From the NCBI GenBank assembly GCA_958296105.1, contig OY282441.1:1027800-1091799 (forward strand): a DNA stretch of 64,000 nucleotides. The letters are read 5' to 3'. Each line of letters starts with the position of its first letter. Positions within the stretch are counted from its first letter, which is position 1. The DNA is from an uncultured Dehalococcoidia bacterium. Its GTDB lineage: Bacteria; Chloroflexota; Dehalococcoidia; Lucifugimonadales; UBA1123. The notes under the pieces were generated by a model that did no database searches, was not told the DNA's origin, and worked only from the letters and a program-made list of their open reading frames with translations. Made by a program: the position numbers and the translations under genes. Of this stretch, positions 51,472 to 59,087 are shown one piece after another.

Positions 51472-52418
51472 CAGGACAACCTCACTCTTGGATTGAGCAA
51501 CCCGTATGTCAGATCGGCGGCGAGGTTGCTGAAGGCATAGACCGCCGCGATAACCATTGCGGTCGATTGCAGCATCGGTATGTCTTGCGTCTTGATGGAG
51601 TTAATCAGCTCCCCGCCCATTCCGGGATACGCGAACAGGTTTTCTATGATGATAAGTCCGCCGAACAGCCAGCCCACGTTGTTGGCTATGACGGTGATCG
51701 TGGGAAGCAGCGCGTTCGGCATGACGTGTCTGACCATCACCGTTCGCATGGGGAGTCCCTTGAGAACGGCGGTGCGAACGTAGTTGCTCTCCATTACCTC
51801 GATCACGTTGGCGCGCGCCATCCTGAATATGTAGGCGAACAGCGCGCCGGTGACGGTGAGGATGGGCATTATCAGCACCTGCGGATTGCCGATGATGGAT
51901 TCGCCCGGCATCATTATGCTGGACGAGGGCAGCCAGCCGAGCATGGTCGACAGCACCAGTATCATCACCACGCCGGTGACGAACTCCGGGAGCGATATGG
52001 TGACGAGTCCGCCCATCGAGAGGAAGCGGTCTATCTTCGTATCGGCTCTGGAGCCGACCCACACGCCCATCGCCAGCCCAAGCGGAACGGCTATGACGAA
52101 AGCGCTGACCGCCAGCAGCGCCGAGTTGCGGAGGCGCTCGCCAATGACGGACGAGATGGAGATGTCCGGCGATTTCGCGGATACACCCAGATCGCCTCGC
52201 AGCGCGCCGCCGATCCACTCCAGATAGCGGATGTGCGGCGGGCGGTCCAAGCCCATCTGCTCTTGCAGGTTCCTCAGACTATCGGGGGTGGATTGCTGAC
52301 CCAGCATCAAGGCGGCGGCGTCGCCCGGCAACAGCTCTATCAGCGAGAAGATGGCGATGGAGACGGCGAGAAGCGTCACCATTATCAGGGATATTCTAAC
52401 TATGAGGAATCTTGCCAT
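51471..52418 (-). CDS. ABC transporter permease, DppB/OppB type, third operon
   Basis: Permease of 315 residues starting MARFLIVRISLIMVTLLAVSIAIFSLIELLPGDAAALMLG. The typical RDL-like loop is shortened. The EAA loop is ESNYVRTAVLKGLPMRTVMVRHVMPNALLP, and the end is LAADLTYGLLNPRVRLS. About six membrane helices are visible. It precedes the DppC-type permease with a one-base overlap. An Uma2-type gene of unrelated function lies between this gene and the operon's binding-protein gene, an unusual interruption. Confidence 0.95.
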   Translation of the reverse strand: MARFLIVRISLIMVTLLAVSIAIFSLIELLPGDAAALMLGQQSTPDSLRNLQEQMGLDRPPHIRYLEWIGGALRGDLGVSAKSPDISISSVIGERLRNSALLAVSAFVIAVPLGLAMGVWVGSRADTKIDRFLSMGGLVTISLPEFVTGVVMILVLSTMLGWLPSSSIMMPGESIIGNPQVLIMPILTVTGALFAYIFRMARANVIEVMESNYVRTAVLKGLPMRTVMVRHVMPNALLPTITVIANNVGWLFGGLIIIENLFAYPGMGGELINSIKTQDIPMLQSTAMVIAAVYAFSNLAADLTYGLLNPRVRLS

Positions 52419-52528
52419 AATCGCCTAACTCGAACTCGTTCTTCTTCTCCGCAGAGCGGTCGAAATCGTTTCTGGTTTCTCTCATTCCCGCCGAAGCGGG
52501 AACGCGGCGGGCGCGGACACGCCCGGAC

Positions 52529-53323
52529 TCACTCGCGCTCGCCTCTCAGCGAGGAGCGTAATCTCTCTATCTCGGCTTCCGCCGCCATGCGCGCGTCTCT
52601 TTCGGCGGAGACCTGCGCTTCGGCTTCGAGCCGTCCGATGTAGTTTTCACCGGGGCTTAGAAGCCACTCGCGGCTGGCGGGGTCGTAGAACCGCAGGGCG
52701 GAGTCGCTGCGAACGCACACGTCCAGAGCGAGCGCGGAGCTGTACCCTCGCAGTATTCCCGCGCTGTCGGTGTACACGTCCAGCGGCTCGTACTCTCCAT
52801 CCACCAGCTCCTCGCCCACGAGAACCGGGTAGAACAGGTCTCCGATGGGGTCGAAGCGCCAGTATTCGCGCACGCCCATCCGCGCGTAGATCTCCCGTTT
52901 CGCGACGGCGTCACGCTCCCAGCTCTTGGGGGCCGCCACCTCCAGAACGAAAGCGGGGACGACTCCCCCTTCGTTCCATATGATCCAAGAGAGCCTCTTA
53001 TGGCTGCCCCTCGCGCCGAACGCGACGAACACGTCGGGCGCTACCCTCACATCGTTGCGTCCTCTGCGGTAATAGACGAACATGTCGCCCGCTATGTACA
53101 CGTCCGACCTGTTTACGTATCTGTCCCTCAGAGTCGCTGCGGTTTCCGTGATGGCGGTAAACTGAGGGTCGTTTTCGGACATGGGTTCTCCATCGCCGGA
53201 AGGATATACGACGCCGTCGATGATCTCGCCCGGCAGTGGGCGGTATGTCAGCTCGGCGTCCGCCTCGAACAGCTTGGTACTCACAGCGTTCCACTCTCTT
53301 CCAGATAGTCGCGCGCCGCTCAT
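52529..53323 (-). CDS. Uma2-family (DUF820) endonuclease-fold protein inside an ABC operon
   Basis: A 264-residue protein. The DUF820/Uma2 core shows DVRVAPDVFVAFG, then FVLEVAAPKSWERDAVAKREIYARMGVREYWRFDP, the signature of this PD-(D/E)XK-fold family. Where active members have Glu-Val-x-Ser/Lys this one has EVAAP, so catalysis is doubtful. A C-terminal charged helix (RLEAEAQVSAERDARMAAEAEIERLRSSL) forms a coiled coil. It sits between the binding protein and permease genes of the third ABC operon, all on the same strand. Start ATG 53323 is the first available; GTG 13 codons later is alternative. The function of the family is uncertain. Confidence 0.85.
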   Translation of the reverse strand: MSGARLSGREWNAVSTKLFEADAELTYRPLPGEIIDGVVYPSGDGEPMSENDPQFTAITETAATLRDRYVNRSDVYIAGDMFVYYRRGRNDVRVAPDVFVAFGARGSHKRLSWIIWNEGGVVPAFVLEVAAPKSWERDAVAKREIYARMGVREYWRFDPIGDLFYPVLVGEELVDGEYEPLDVYTDSAGILRGYSSALALDVCVRSDSALRFYDPASREWLLSPGENYIGRLEAEAQVSAERDARMAAEAEIERLRSSLRGERE

Positions 53324-53365
53324 CGGCTGGCGCGCGCGGCATATGAAGCGAACGATACCGTCAAA

Positions 53366-53391
53366 ATAGTGTACTTATATAGTGTACTTAT
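53366..53391. repeat. Exact 13-bp tandem repeat in an AT-rich promoter-like region
   Basis: Two copies of ATAAGTACACTAT (minus strand) at 53379-53391 and 53366-53378, followed by TTGACGG, just before the Uma2 gene. It could hold its promoter or an operator. Confidence 0.6.
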
Positions 53392-53418
53392 AATGATAGA
53401 ACCTGACCTGTGGCGTAT

Positions 53419-53452
53419 CCGGCGGGGAGCGTTGAAAATATCTCCCCGCCGG
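53419..53452 (-). terminator. Perfect 11-bp hairpin after the third binding-protein gene
   Basis: CCGGCGGGGAG (53419-53429) pairs with CTCCCCGCCGG (53442-53452) around a 12-base AT-rich loop. There is no T-run on the minus-strand side. Its position matches the hairpins at 16604 and 23488. Confidence 0.65.
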
Positions 53453-53491
53453 ACGGCTTGCCGCGCCTAGCTGCCTAAGAGCGGCGGCCGG

Positions 53492-55240
53492 CTAGTTGGC
53501 GACCCACCACTCCTCGAACAGCCAGTGGGCGAGGGCGGCGTGCGCCTGCACGTTCTTGATGTTGGCGCGGTGGGCGTAGATCATCGGGTTGTACGTGAGG
53601 TACAGCACGGGGACATCCTCGATGAGGATCTCCTGCATCTCGCGGAAGAGCTCCTTGCGCTTGGCGAAGTCGGCTTCGGCGGAGGCAAGATCCAGAAGCT
53701 CGTCCAAGCGCGGGTTGTTGTAGAACGATTCGTTCCACACGCCGCCGCCTCTGAGCTGCACGCTGATGGAGGCGTTGGCGGGACGGCTTCCCCAGTTGCT
53801 GCTTATGAACGGGCAGCACGGGTTCATCCACTGAGCCGTCCAGTACGTGGATTCGTCGTGGCTGACGACCTCTACGTTGATTCCGGCGTCAGCCACGGAC
53901 TCCTTGAACGCCAGCGCCACGTCCTGCATCTGGCTGAAGTCTGCCGTGTTCAGGACGACGTCGATGCCGTCAGGGTATCCGGCGTCTGCGAGGTACTGCT
54001 TGGCCTTGGCGATGTCCTGGCGGATGATGGGCTGCTCGTCCCAGTAGTACTGGTCGTTGATGCCCACGGGATGGTCGTTGGCTGGCGAGCCTCGCCCGAA
54101 GTAGGCGGCTTCGACCACGAAGTCGCGGTCGACCGCGTACTGCATCGCCTTTCGCAGGTTCTTGTTTGCGAACAGGGGCTCTTCCTCACCCTGGAAGGCG
54201 CCGAACGTCTCGGTGTCTCCCTGAAGGTGGTCGTAGCTGGTGTGCATGTCGATCACGCCGACGCCGGCGGTGGGTACTTCGGCGATTCGGATGTCAGGGT
54301 TGCCGGCGAACGAGCCGAGCGAGGAGAGGGGCGGGGCGATTATGACGTCTATGGCGCCGGTCTTCAGCGCCTCGACGCGAGTCACCGCCTCTGGCACGTA
54401 GAAGAAGACCATGCTGTCGGCGTAGGGCCTGTTCTCGCGCCAGTAGTCCGGGTAGCGCTCCATCACCGAGCGCTCGGTCGGGTTGTGCTCTTCGAGGGTG
54501 TAGGGGCCGGAGCCGTGTTCGGCGGTCGTCATCTCTTCGTTGGAGGTTCCGTCCGGCACTATGCGCACGTGGTAGTCGGTCATGTCGCCCATGACGAAGG
54601 CGTTGGAGTTGTCGCCCAGATCGAGAACGACCGTGCTGCTGTCCGGGGTGGTTATGGTGTCTATGTAGCCGATGTTGTCCCTGTGGGGGGACGCCGAGTC
54701 CTCGTCGCGGATGCGGTCGAGCGTGTACTTTATGTCGGCGGACGTGAGCGGGGATCCGTCATGGAAGTTGATCCCGTCCCGCACCTTGAAGGTGTACTCG
54801 GACAGGTCTTCGGTGGAGGACCAAGACTCGACCGCCCATGGGGTGACTTCGCCATCGTACCAGTACATGACGATGTTGTCGTAAGTCAGCTCGCCATATG
54901 GGGCTTCGCCCTGCGCGAGGCCGGCGAGCATGGGGTCGAGCGAGTTGAACGCGATCATGCCGAGGCGGATTGCGCCGCCGGGAGTGGGCGTGTCCATCAT
55001 CATGGCCGGCACAGGCGTGGCTACGACGACCTTCTCTACCTCCTTGACCACCTCGACTTCTTTGACTACCTCCTTCTCTACCTCCTTGACCACCTCGACT
55101 TCTTTGACTACCTCTACGGGTACCTCTTTGACCACCTCCACCTCTCTGGTGCAGGCGAGGACGAGCAGCGCGAGAACGACGGCTGCCGCTCCCGCAAGCG
55201 CCGGTCGTCTCAGGTCGACTATGCCTTCAATCAACTTCAT
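53492..55240 (-). CDS. ABC transporter substrate-binding lipoprotein, family 5, third operon
   Basis: A 582-residue binding protein. The lipobox Cys is residue 30 (LLVLAC), followed by a repetitive Val-Lys-Glu linker (about 31-73, EVVKEV units). The SBP_bac_5 domain has AVESWSSTEDLSEYTFKVR, GSGPYTLEEHNPTERSVMERYPDYW and LLDLASAEADFAKRKELFRE. ATG 55240 follows AGGAGG by 8 bases, so the longer frame from 55315 is not used. A TetR gene lies about 105 bases upstream on the same strand, a possible regulator. It heads the third operon, which continues with Uma2, permeases and the fused ATPase. Confidence 0.93.
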   Translation of the reverse strand: MKLIEGIVDLRRPALAGAAAVVLALLVLACTREVEVVKEVPVEVVKEVEVVKEVEKEVVKEVEVVKEVEKVVVATPVPAMMMDTPTPGGAIRLGMIAFNSLDPMLAGLAQGEAPYGELTYDNIVMYWYDGEVTPWAVESWSSTEDLSEYTFKVRDGINFHDGSPLTSADIKYTLDRIRDEDSASPHRDNIGYIDTITTPDSSTVVLDLGDNSNAFVMGDMTDYHVRIVPDGTSNEEMTTAEHGSGPYTLEEHNPTERSVMERYPDYWRENRPYADSMVFFYVPEAVTRVEALKTGAIDVIIAPPLSSLGSFAGNPDIRIAEVPTAGVGVIDMHTSYDHLQGDTETFGAFQGEEEPLFANKNLRKAMQYAVDRDFVVEAAYFGRGSPANDHPVGINDQYYWDEQPIIRQDIAKAKQYLADAGYPDGIDVVLNTADFSQMQDVALAFKESVADAGINVEVVSHDESTYWTAQWMNPCCPFISSNWGSRPANASISVQLRGGGVWNESFYNNPRLDELLDLASAEADFAKRKELFREMQEILIEDVPVLYLTYNPMIYAHRANIKNVQAHAALAHWLFEEWWVAN

Positions 55241-55344
55241 TATACGAACCTCCTGTGGTTTTCTGACTGCGGTCCAAGATCTTCCGGAATCCGCTTGGTA
55301 TGTTTCGCTTTCCATCCGAGCCGCTGCGCCTCAGCCCCCTCCCA

Positions 55345-56034
55345 TCAGGTGAGGGCGGGGCGTCGGCTGCGATCCACTCTGGGCTTCACAGGCTGCGCGC
55401 TCTGCGAGTCGGACGGCTCTGCAAGCGCGCGCTGATGCTGGGCGGTCGATACTCCTGTGTTGTACACGTGCCAGAGCATTCGGCTGTTTCCGACCAGCAG
55501 GTTTTCGTTTCCGAAGTGGTTCAGTGTATTGACGGCCTGAATCAGTCCGTAGAACTGTATAGCCGCCGCCTTCAGATCCACGTCAGCCCTCACCTGGCCC
55601 TTCTGTCTGCCGACGGTCAGGTGAGCCTCGATCATCTCCAGGTGCCTGTCTATTGCCGCCTGCATGAGTCTTCTCAGCTCTTCGTCTCCGCTCATCAGCA
55701 CTTCGGCGATCACCAAGTGCGAGACGGCGGTCATGGTGGAAGGGGCTACGTTTACCTTCAACACCTGTTCCAGCCTCATCATGCCCGATTCTGGATCGTC
55801 TTCGATCATGTCTATGCGCCGCGCCAGCTTCCTGTCTATGTCTCCGATCAGCCCGACGAGTATCTGCTTCTTGCCGCGAAAGTGGCGGTATATGGCGCCC
55901 TCGCTTACACCGACGGCGCGAGCCAGATTGCCGATGGTCAGCGCCTGCATACCGCGCTCGGTTATTAGCAGCCGGGCTGCCTCGATGATTTCGAGCCTCC
56001 TGACTCTTGCTGGGCGTCGTACCCGTATGACCAT
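55345..56034 (-). CDS. TetR/AcrR family transcriptional regulator
   Basis: A 229-residue repressor-type protein. The N-terminal helix-turn-helix (about residues 33-52) reads LTIGNLARAVGVSEGAIYRHF, the TetR hallmark. The C-terminal ligand domain is helical, with a low-complexity tail. A GTG at 56082 opens a longer frame, but the predicted -10 of its own promoter overlaps that codon, so ATG 56034 is preferred; no strong ribosome-binding site precedes it. It is divergent to the tandem FAH genes, with both promoters within about 80 bases, so it likely controls them and perhaps itself. Control of the ABC operon downstream is also possible. Confidence 0.88.
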   Translation of the reverse strand: MVIRVRRPARVRRLEIIEAARLLITERGMQALTIGNLARAVGVSEGAIYRHFRGKKQILVGLIGDIDRKLARRIDMIEDDPESGMMRLEQVLKVNVAPSTMTAVSHLVIAEVLMSGDEELRRLMQAAIDRHLEMIEAHLTVGRQKGQVRADVDLKAAAIQFYGLIQAVNTLNHFGNENLLVGNSRMLWHVYNTGVSTAQHQRALAEPSDSQSAQPVKPRVDRSRRPALT

Positions 56035-56080
56035 CTGAACTGCCCCGCGCAGACGATTTGTAAGTGAACGCTCGCATGGC

Positions 56081-56110
56081 ACTATACCCGAAATTGCCGA
56101 GTACGGTCAA
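56081..56110 (-). promoter_or_regulatory. Promoter of the TetR gene (TTGACC-18-TATAGT)
   Basis: On the minus strand -35 TTGACC (56110-56105), 18 bases, -10 TATAGT (56086-56081). The predicted start near 56074 gives a leader of about 40 bases to ATG 56034. Confidence 0.55.
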
Positions 56111-56131
56111 ATCTCCGCGCCGGTTTCACCC

Positions 56132-56160
56132 CTGTCACCTCGCTTCCAAGATGGTACAAT
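56132..56160 (+). promoter_or_regulatory. Promoter of the tandem FAH genes (CTGTCA-17-TACAAT)
   Basis: -35 CTGTCA (56132-56137), 17-base spacer, -10 TACAAT (56155-56160), 38 bases before ATG 56198. Twenty-one bases separate its -35 from that of tetR. Confidence 0.5.
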
Positions 56161-56197
56161 CAGCGTGAGACATCCCAAATTTCGGAGGTACGCGCCC

Positions 56198-57100
56198 ATG
56201 AAGCTGGTGTTCTTCGACGATTTCATACTCGGCGTTGTGGCAGGCGAGCGCGTCGTGGACATCTCGGACGCGGTGCGGGACATTCCTCACATCGCGCCGC
56301 ACCACCTGATCAACGGACTGATAGAGAGGTTCGACGAGTACAGGGAGCGCATATCGGAGGTGGCGCGGCGCTCCGAGGGCGTGCCGCTGGCGGAAGCGCG
56401 CCTGCGGCCTCCGCTTCCAAAGCCGGGCAAGATGGTTTGCATGGCGGTCAACTATATGGAGGACGGCACGCGCGCCGCGCCCGCGCCCATCAACGCATTC
56501 CTGAAGTCGCCCAAGGCGGTCGTGGGCAGCGGCGATACGGTCGTCCTCTCGAAGCAGCGGGCTGCCATCTTCGAGCATGAGGCGGAGCTCGGGCTGGTGA
56601 TAGGCAGGCGCGCCTCGCGGGTACGCGCCGACGAATGGGAGCGGTACGTCTTCGGCTATCTGAACTTCATAGACGTGTCTTCGAGGGGGCTGGGAGCGCC
56701 GCCGATGGACAGCTTCTTCCCCACGAAGTCGCCGCACACGTCCGCGCCTCTCGGGCCGTATCTGGCAACGGCGGACGAGGTGGCAGATCCGGGGAACCTC
56801 GCGGTCAGGCTCTCGGTAAACGGGGTCGCCAGACAGGTGTTCAACACGAGCGACATGGCGCACAAGATCCCGCGCGTCATCGAGTTCGCGTCGTCGATCA
56901 CCACGCTGGATCCGGGGGACGTGGTGGCGACCGGCACCAACCACAGGGGGCTGAGTCCGCTCATGGACGGGGACACGGTCGAGATGGAGATAGAGGGGCT
57001 GGGGGCGCTTCGTCTGAACGTGCGAGACGATCTGAAGCGAGAGTGGCGGCGCGAGACGAGGCTGGAGCGGGAGACGAGAGAAGCGGCTCAGGGGGTATGA
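56198..57100 (+). CDS. FAH-family protein, first of a tandem pair
   Basis: A 300-residue fumarylacetoacetate-hydrolase family enzyme. An N-terminal domain of about 80 residues (FFDDFILGVVAGERVVDISD) precedes the catalytic core: MVCMAVNYMEDGT, AFLKSPKAVVGSGDTV, FEHEAELGLVIGRRA (metal ligands) and LDPGDVVATGTNHRG. It probably hydrolyses or hydrates an acylpyruvate or 2-oxo acid. GGAGG lies 9 bases before ATG 56198; the GTG at 56165 is less suitable. Its sister gene starts four bases after the stop; a DRG-like GTPase gene follows. The TetR gene upstream is divergent. Confidence 0.92.
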   Translation: MKLVFFDDFILGVVAGERVVDISDAVRDIPHIAPHHLINGLIERFDEYRERISEVARRSEGVPLAEARLRPPLPKPGKMVCMAVNYMEDGTRAAPAPINAFLKSPKAVVGSGDTVVLSKQRAAIFEHEAELGLVIGRRASRVRADEWERYVFGYLNFIDVSSRGLGAPPMDSFFPTKSPHTSAPLGPYLATADEVADPGNLAVRLSVNGVARQVFNTSDMAHKIPRVIEFASSITTLDPGDVVATGTNHRGLSPLMDGDTVEMEIEGLGALRLNVRDDLKREWRRETRLERETREAAQGV

Positions 57101-57104
57101 CGAA

Positions 57105-58010
57105 ATGAAGCTGGCGCTCTTCGACGACTTCGTGCCGGGCGTTCTGAAAGGCGGCTCGGTGGTGGACATATCATCGGCGGTGGCGGGCGTGCCGCGCATG
57201 TCGCCGCAGGAGCTGATGGCGGGCATCATCGCCGACTTCGATTCTCTGCGAGCGGGCATAGAGGAGGTGGCAGCCGCTTCGAGCGGCGTATCGAGGTCGG
57301 ACGTTCGCCTACGCGCGCCGCTGCCCAAGCCCGTGAACATGGTGTGCATGGCGGCGAACTACATGGAGCATGGCTCGAGGTCCGCTCCGGCTGCGATCAA
57401 CGCCTTCCTCAAGTCTCCGAACTCGGTGATCGGAGACGGCGATACGATCGTTCTGCCAGACGCTCCCGCCAGCATCTTCCACCACGAGGCGGAGCTGGGC
57501 GTGGTCATCGGCAGGGAATCCGCCAACGTGGAGGCGAAGGACGCTCTGGACCACATCTTCGGCTATGTCAACTTCATAGACGGCTCAGCCAGAGGTCTGG
57601 GCGGAGGCAGCTTCTTCCAAGGGAAGTCTTGGGACACGTTCGGGCCAATGGGGCCGTGCATCGTCACTGCGGACGAGATAGCGGACGCGCAGAGTCTGCG
57701 CGCGCGGCTGTGGGTCAACGGGCGTCTGCGTCAGGACTTCTCCACGAGCGACATGGCTTACGACATCCGCAGGTGCATCGAGTGGGCAACGGACATCACC
57801 GCGCTGGAGGCGGGGGATCTGATCGCCACCGGCACCAACCACCAAGGGCTGGGGGCGATGCAGGACGGAGACGTGATCGAGATGCGCATAGAGGGGCTGG
57901 AGAAGCTGACCGTTCACGTGAGAGACGATCTGAAGCGCGAGTGGCCGCGTGAGATAGACCGCGCCACCGCCGACCGCGCAGCCGGACGGACGACGACAGG
58001 CGGATTCTGA
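57105..58010 (+). CDS. FAH-family protein, second of a tandem pair
   Basis: A 301-residue paralog of the gene just upstream, with the same layout (LFDDFVPGVLKGGSVVDISS, MVCMAANYMEHGS, AFLKSPNSVIGDGDTIV, FHHEAELGVVIGRES, EAGDLIATGTNHQG). The N-terminal halves are very similar. The core differs around residues 163-182, where this copy reads GLGGGSFFQGKSWDTFGPMG and the first reads GLGAPPMDSFFPTKSPHTSA; this loop lies near the active site in the family. The copies may form a heteromer or act on different substrates. The gap between them is four bases. The DRG-like gene begins 18 bases after the stop. Confidence 0.92.
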   Translation: MKLALFDDFVPGVLKGGSVVDISSAVAGVPRMSPQELMAGIIADFDSLRAGIEEVAAASSGVSRSDVRLRAPLPKPVNMVCMAANYMEHGSRSAPAAINAFLKSPNSVIGDGDTIVLPDAPASIFHHEAELGVVIGRESANVEAKDALDHIFGYVNFIDGSARGLGGGSFFQGKSWDTFGPMGPCIVTADEIADAQSLRARLWVNGRLRQDFSTSDMAYDIRRCIEWATDITALEAGDLIATGTNHQGLGAMQDGDVIEMRIEGLEKLTVHVRDDLKREWPREIDRATADRAAGRTTTGGF

Positions 58011-58028
58011 AGCAGGACGAAAAGGGAT

Positions 58029-59036
58029 ATGCCCACCAACGTACCGCCACAGTACAGAGAGGCCGAGGAGAGGTTCAGGGATGCAAGCAGCATCCAAGCC
58101 AAGATCGCCGCTCTTCAGGAAATGCTGGCGATCATGCCCAAGCACAAGGGCACCGACCATCTGAAGGCGCAGCTTCGCTCGCGGCTGTCGAGGCTGATGG
58201 CGGAGCTGGATCAGGGGTCTTCCAAAGGGCCAGCGAGCGGCAGGACGGAGCCGTTCTCCATGCCCAAGGAGGGGGGAGGGCGCGCCACGCTCATCGGCCC
58301 CACCAACGTGGGCAAGTCGCTGTTGCTCAACAAGTCCACAGGGGCGAGAAGCAGGGTCGGCGCATACGAGCTGAGCACTCAGGAGCCTGTGCCGGGCATG
58401 TTGAGCTATGAGGACGTTCGCATCCAGCTGGTGGACACGCCGCCCATCTCCAACCCCTCGACTCAGGGGCGGCTGTACGGGCTGCTGCGCAATACCGATG
58501 TGTTCGTGTTCGTAGTGGATCTGTCCATGGACGCCATAGCGCAAGCCGAAGGGGTGTTCTCAGCGCTGAGGGACTGGAACTTCGACCTGCTGGAAAGGGG
58601 GCGGACGCCGGACAACGGCAGTCCGTGGCTGAGCAAGCCTACGATCATCGCTGCCAACAAAGCGGACATCCCGGGCGCGCTCGATCAGTACGTGGAGATC
58701 GAAGACCGCATGGGCGACAGCTTCCCGGTCGTCATGGCAAGCGCGGAGGAGGAGGTCGGGTTCGACGATCTGGCTCAGGAGGTGTTCGATGCGCTGAAGG
58801 TCATCCGCGTCTATACCAAGTCGCCGCGCGTCAAGCTCGATGCCTACGAGCCGACGGAGCCGATAGTCCTGCCCATAGGCGCAACGGTGTTCGATGCCGC
58901 TACTCAGCTTCACAAGGATCTTGCCCAAGGGCTGAGGTATGCGGTGCTGTGGGGGGCGTCCGGAAAGTTCGACGGGCAGCACGTGGGGCGCAGCCACGAG
59001 CTTACGGACGGGGATATAATCGAGCTGCACGCCTAG
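58029..59036 (+). CDS. DRG-like TGS-domain GTPase
   Basis: A 335-residue GTPase of the Obg/DRG class. An N-terminal helical part (about 21-60; IQAKIAALQEMLAIMPKHKG) corresponds to the DRG opening with its MxKxKxT-x-H-like stretch. G1 is GPTNVGKS (90-97), G3 DTPP (136-139, with Pro instead of the usual Gly) and G4 NKAD (210-213). The C-terminal ~75 residues form a TGS domain (PTEPIVLPIGATVFDAATQLHKDL). Archaeal and eukaryotic DRG proteins act in ribosome-linked processes; in bacteria this type is sporadic. It follows the FAH pair by 18 bases, so co-transcription is likely, though no functional link is known. Confidence 0.87.
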   Translation: MPTNVPPQYREAEERFRDASSIQAKIAALQEMLAIMPKHKGTDHLKAQLRSRLSRLMAELDQGSSKGPASGRTEPFSMPKEGGGRATLIGPTNVGKSLLLNKSTGARSRVGAYELSTQEPVPGMLSYEDVRIQLVDTPPISNPSTQGRLYGLLRNTDVFVFVVDLSMDAIAQAEGVFSALRDWNFDLLERGRTPDNGSPWLSKPTIIAANKADIPGALDQYVEIEDRMGDSFPVVMASAEEEVGFDDLAQEVFDALKVIRVYTKSPRVKLDAYEPTEPIVLPIGATVFDAATQLHKDLAQGLRYAVLWGASGKFDGQHVGRSHELTDGDIIELHA

Positions 59037-59087
59037 AGGCACAGTACCAGTCTCGATGGCGCGCGTCGGAATTCGGCTGACGCGGCG

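Noticed and set aside
53525-55435. 636-codon plus-strand ORF
   Set aside because: Antisense to the binding-protein gene, with Val/Gly/Asp-rich shadow composition; extends past its start without any domain.
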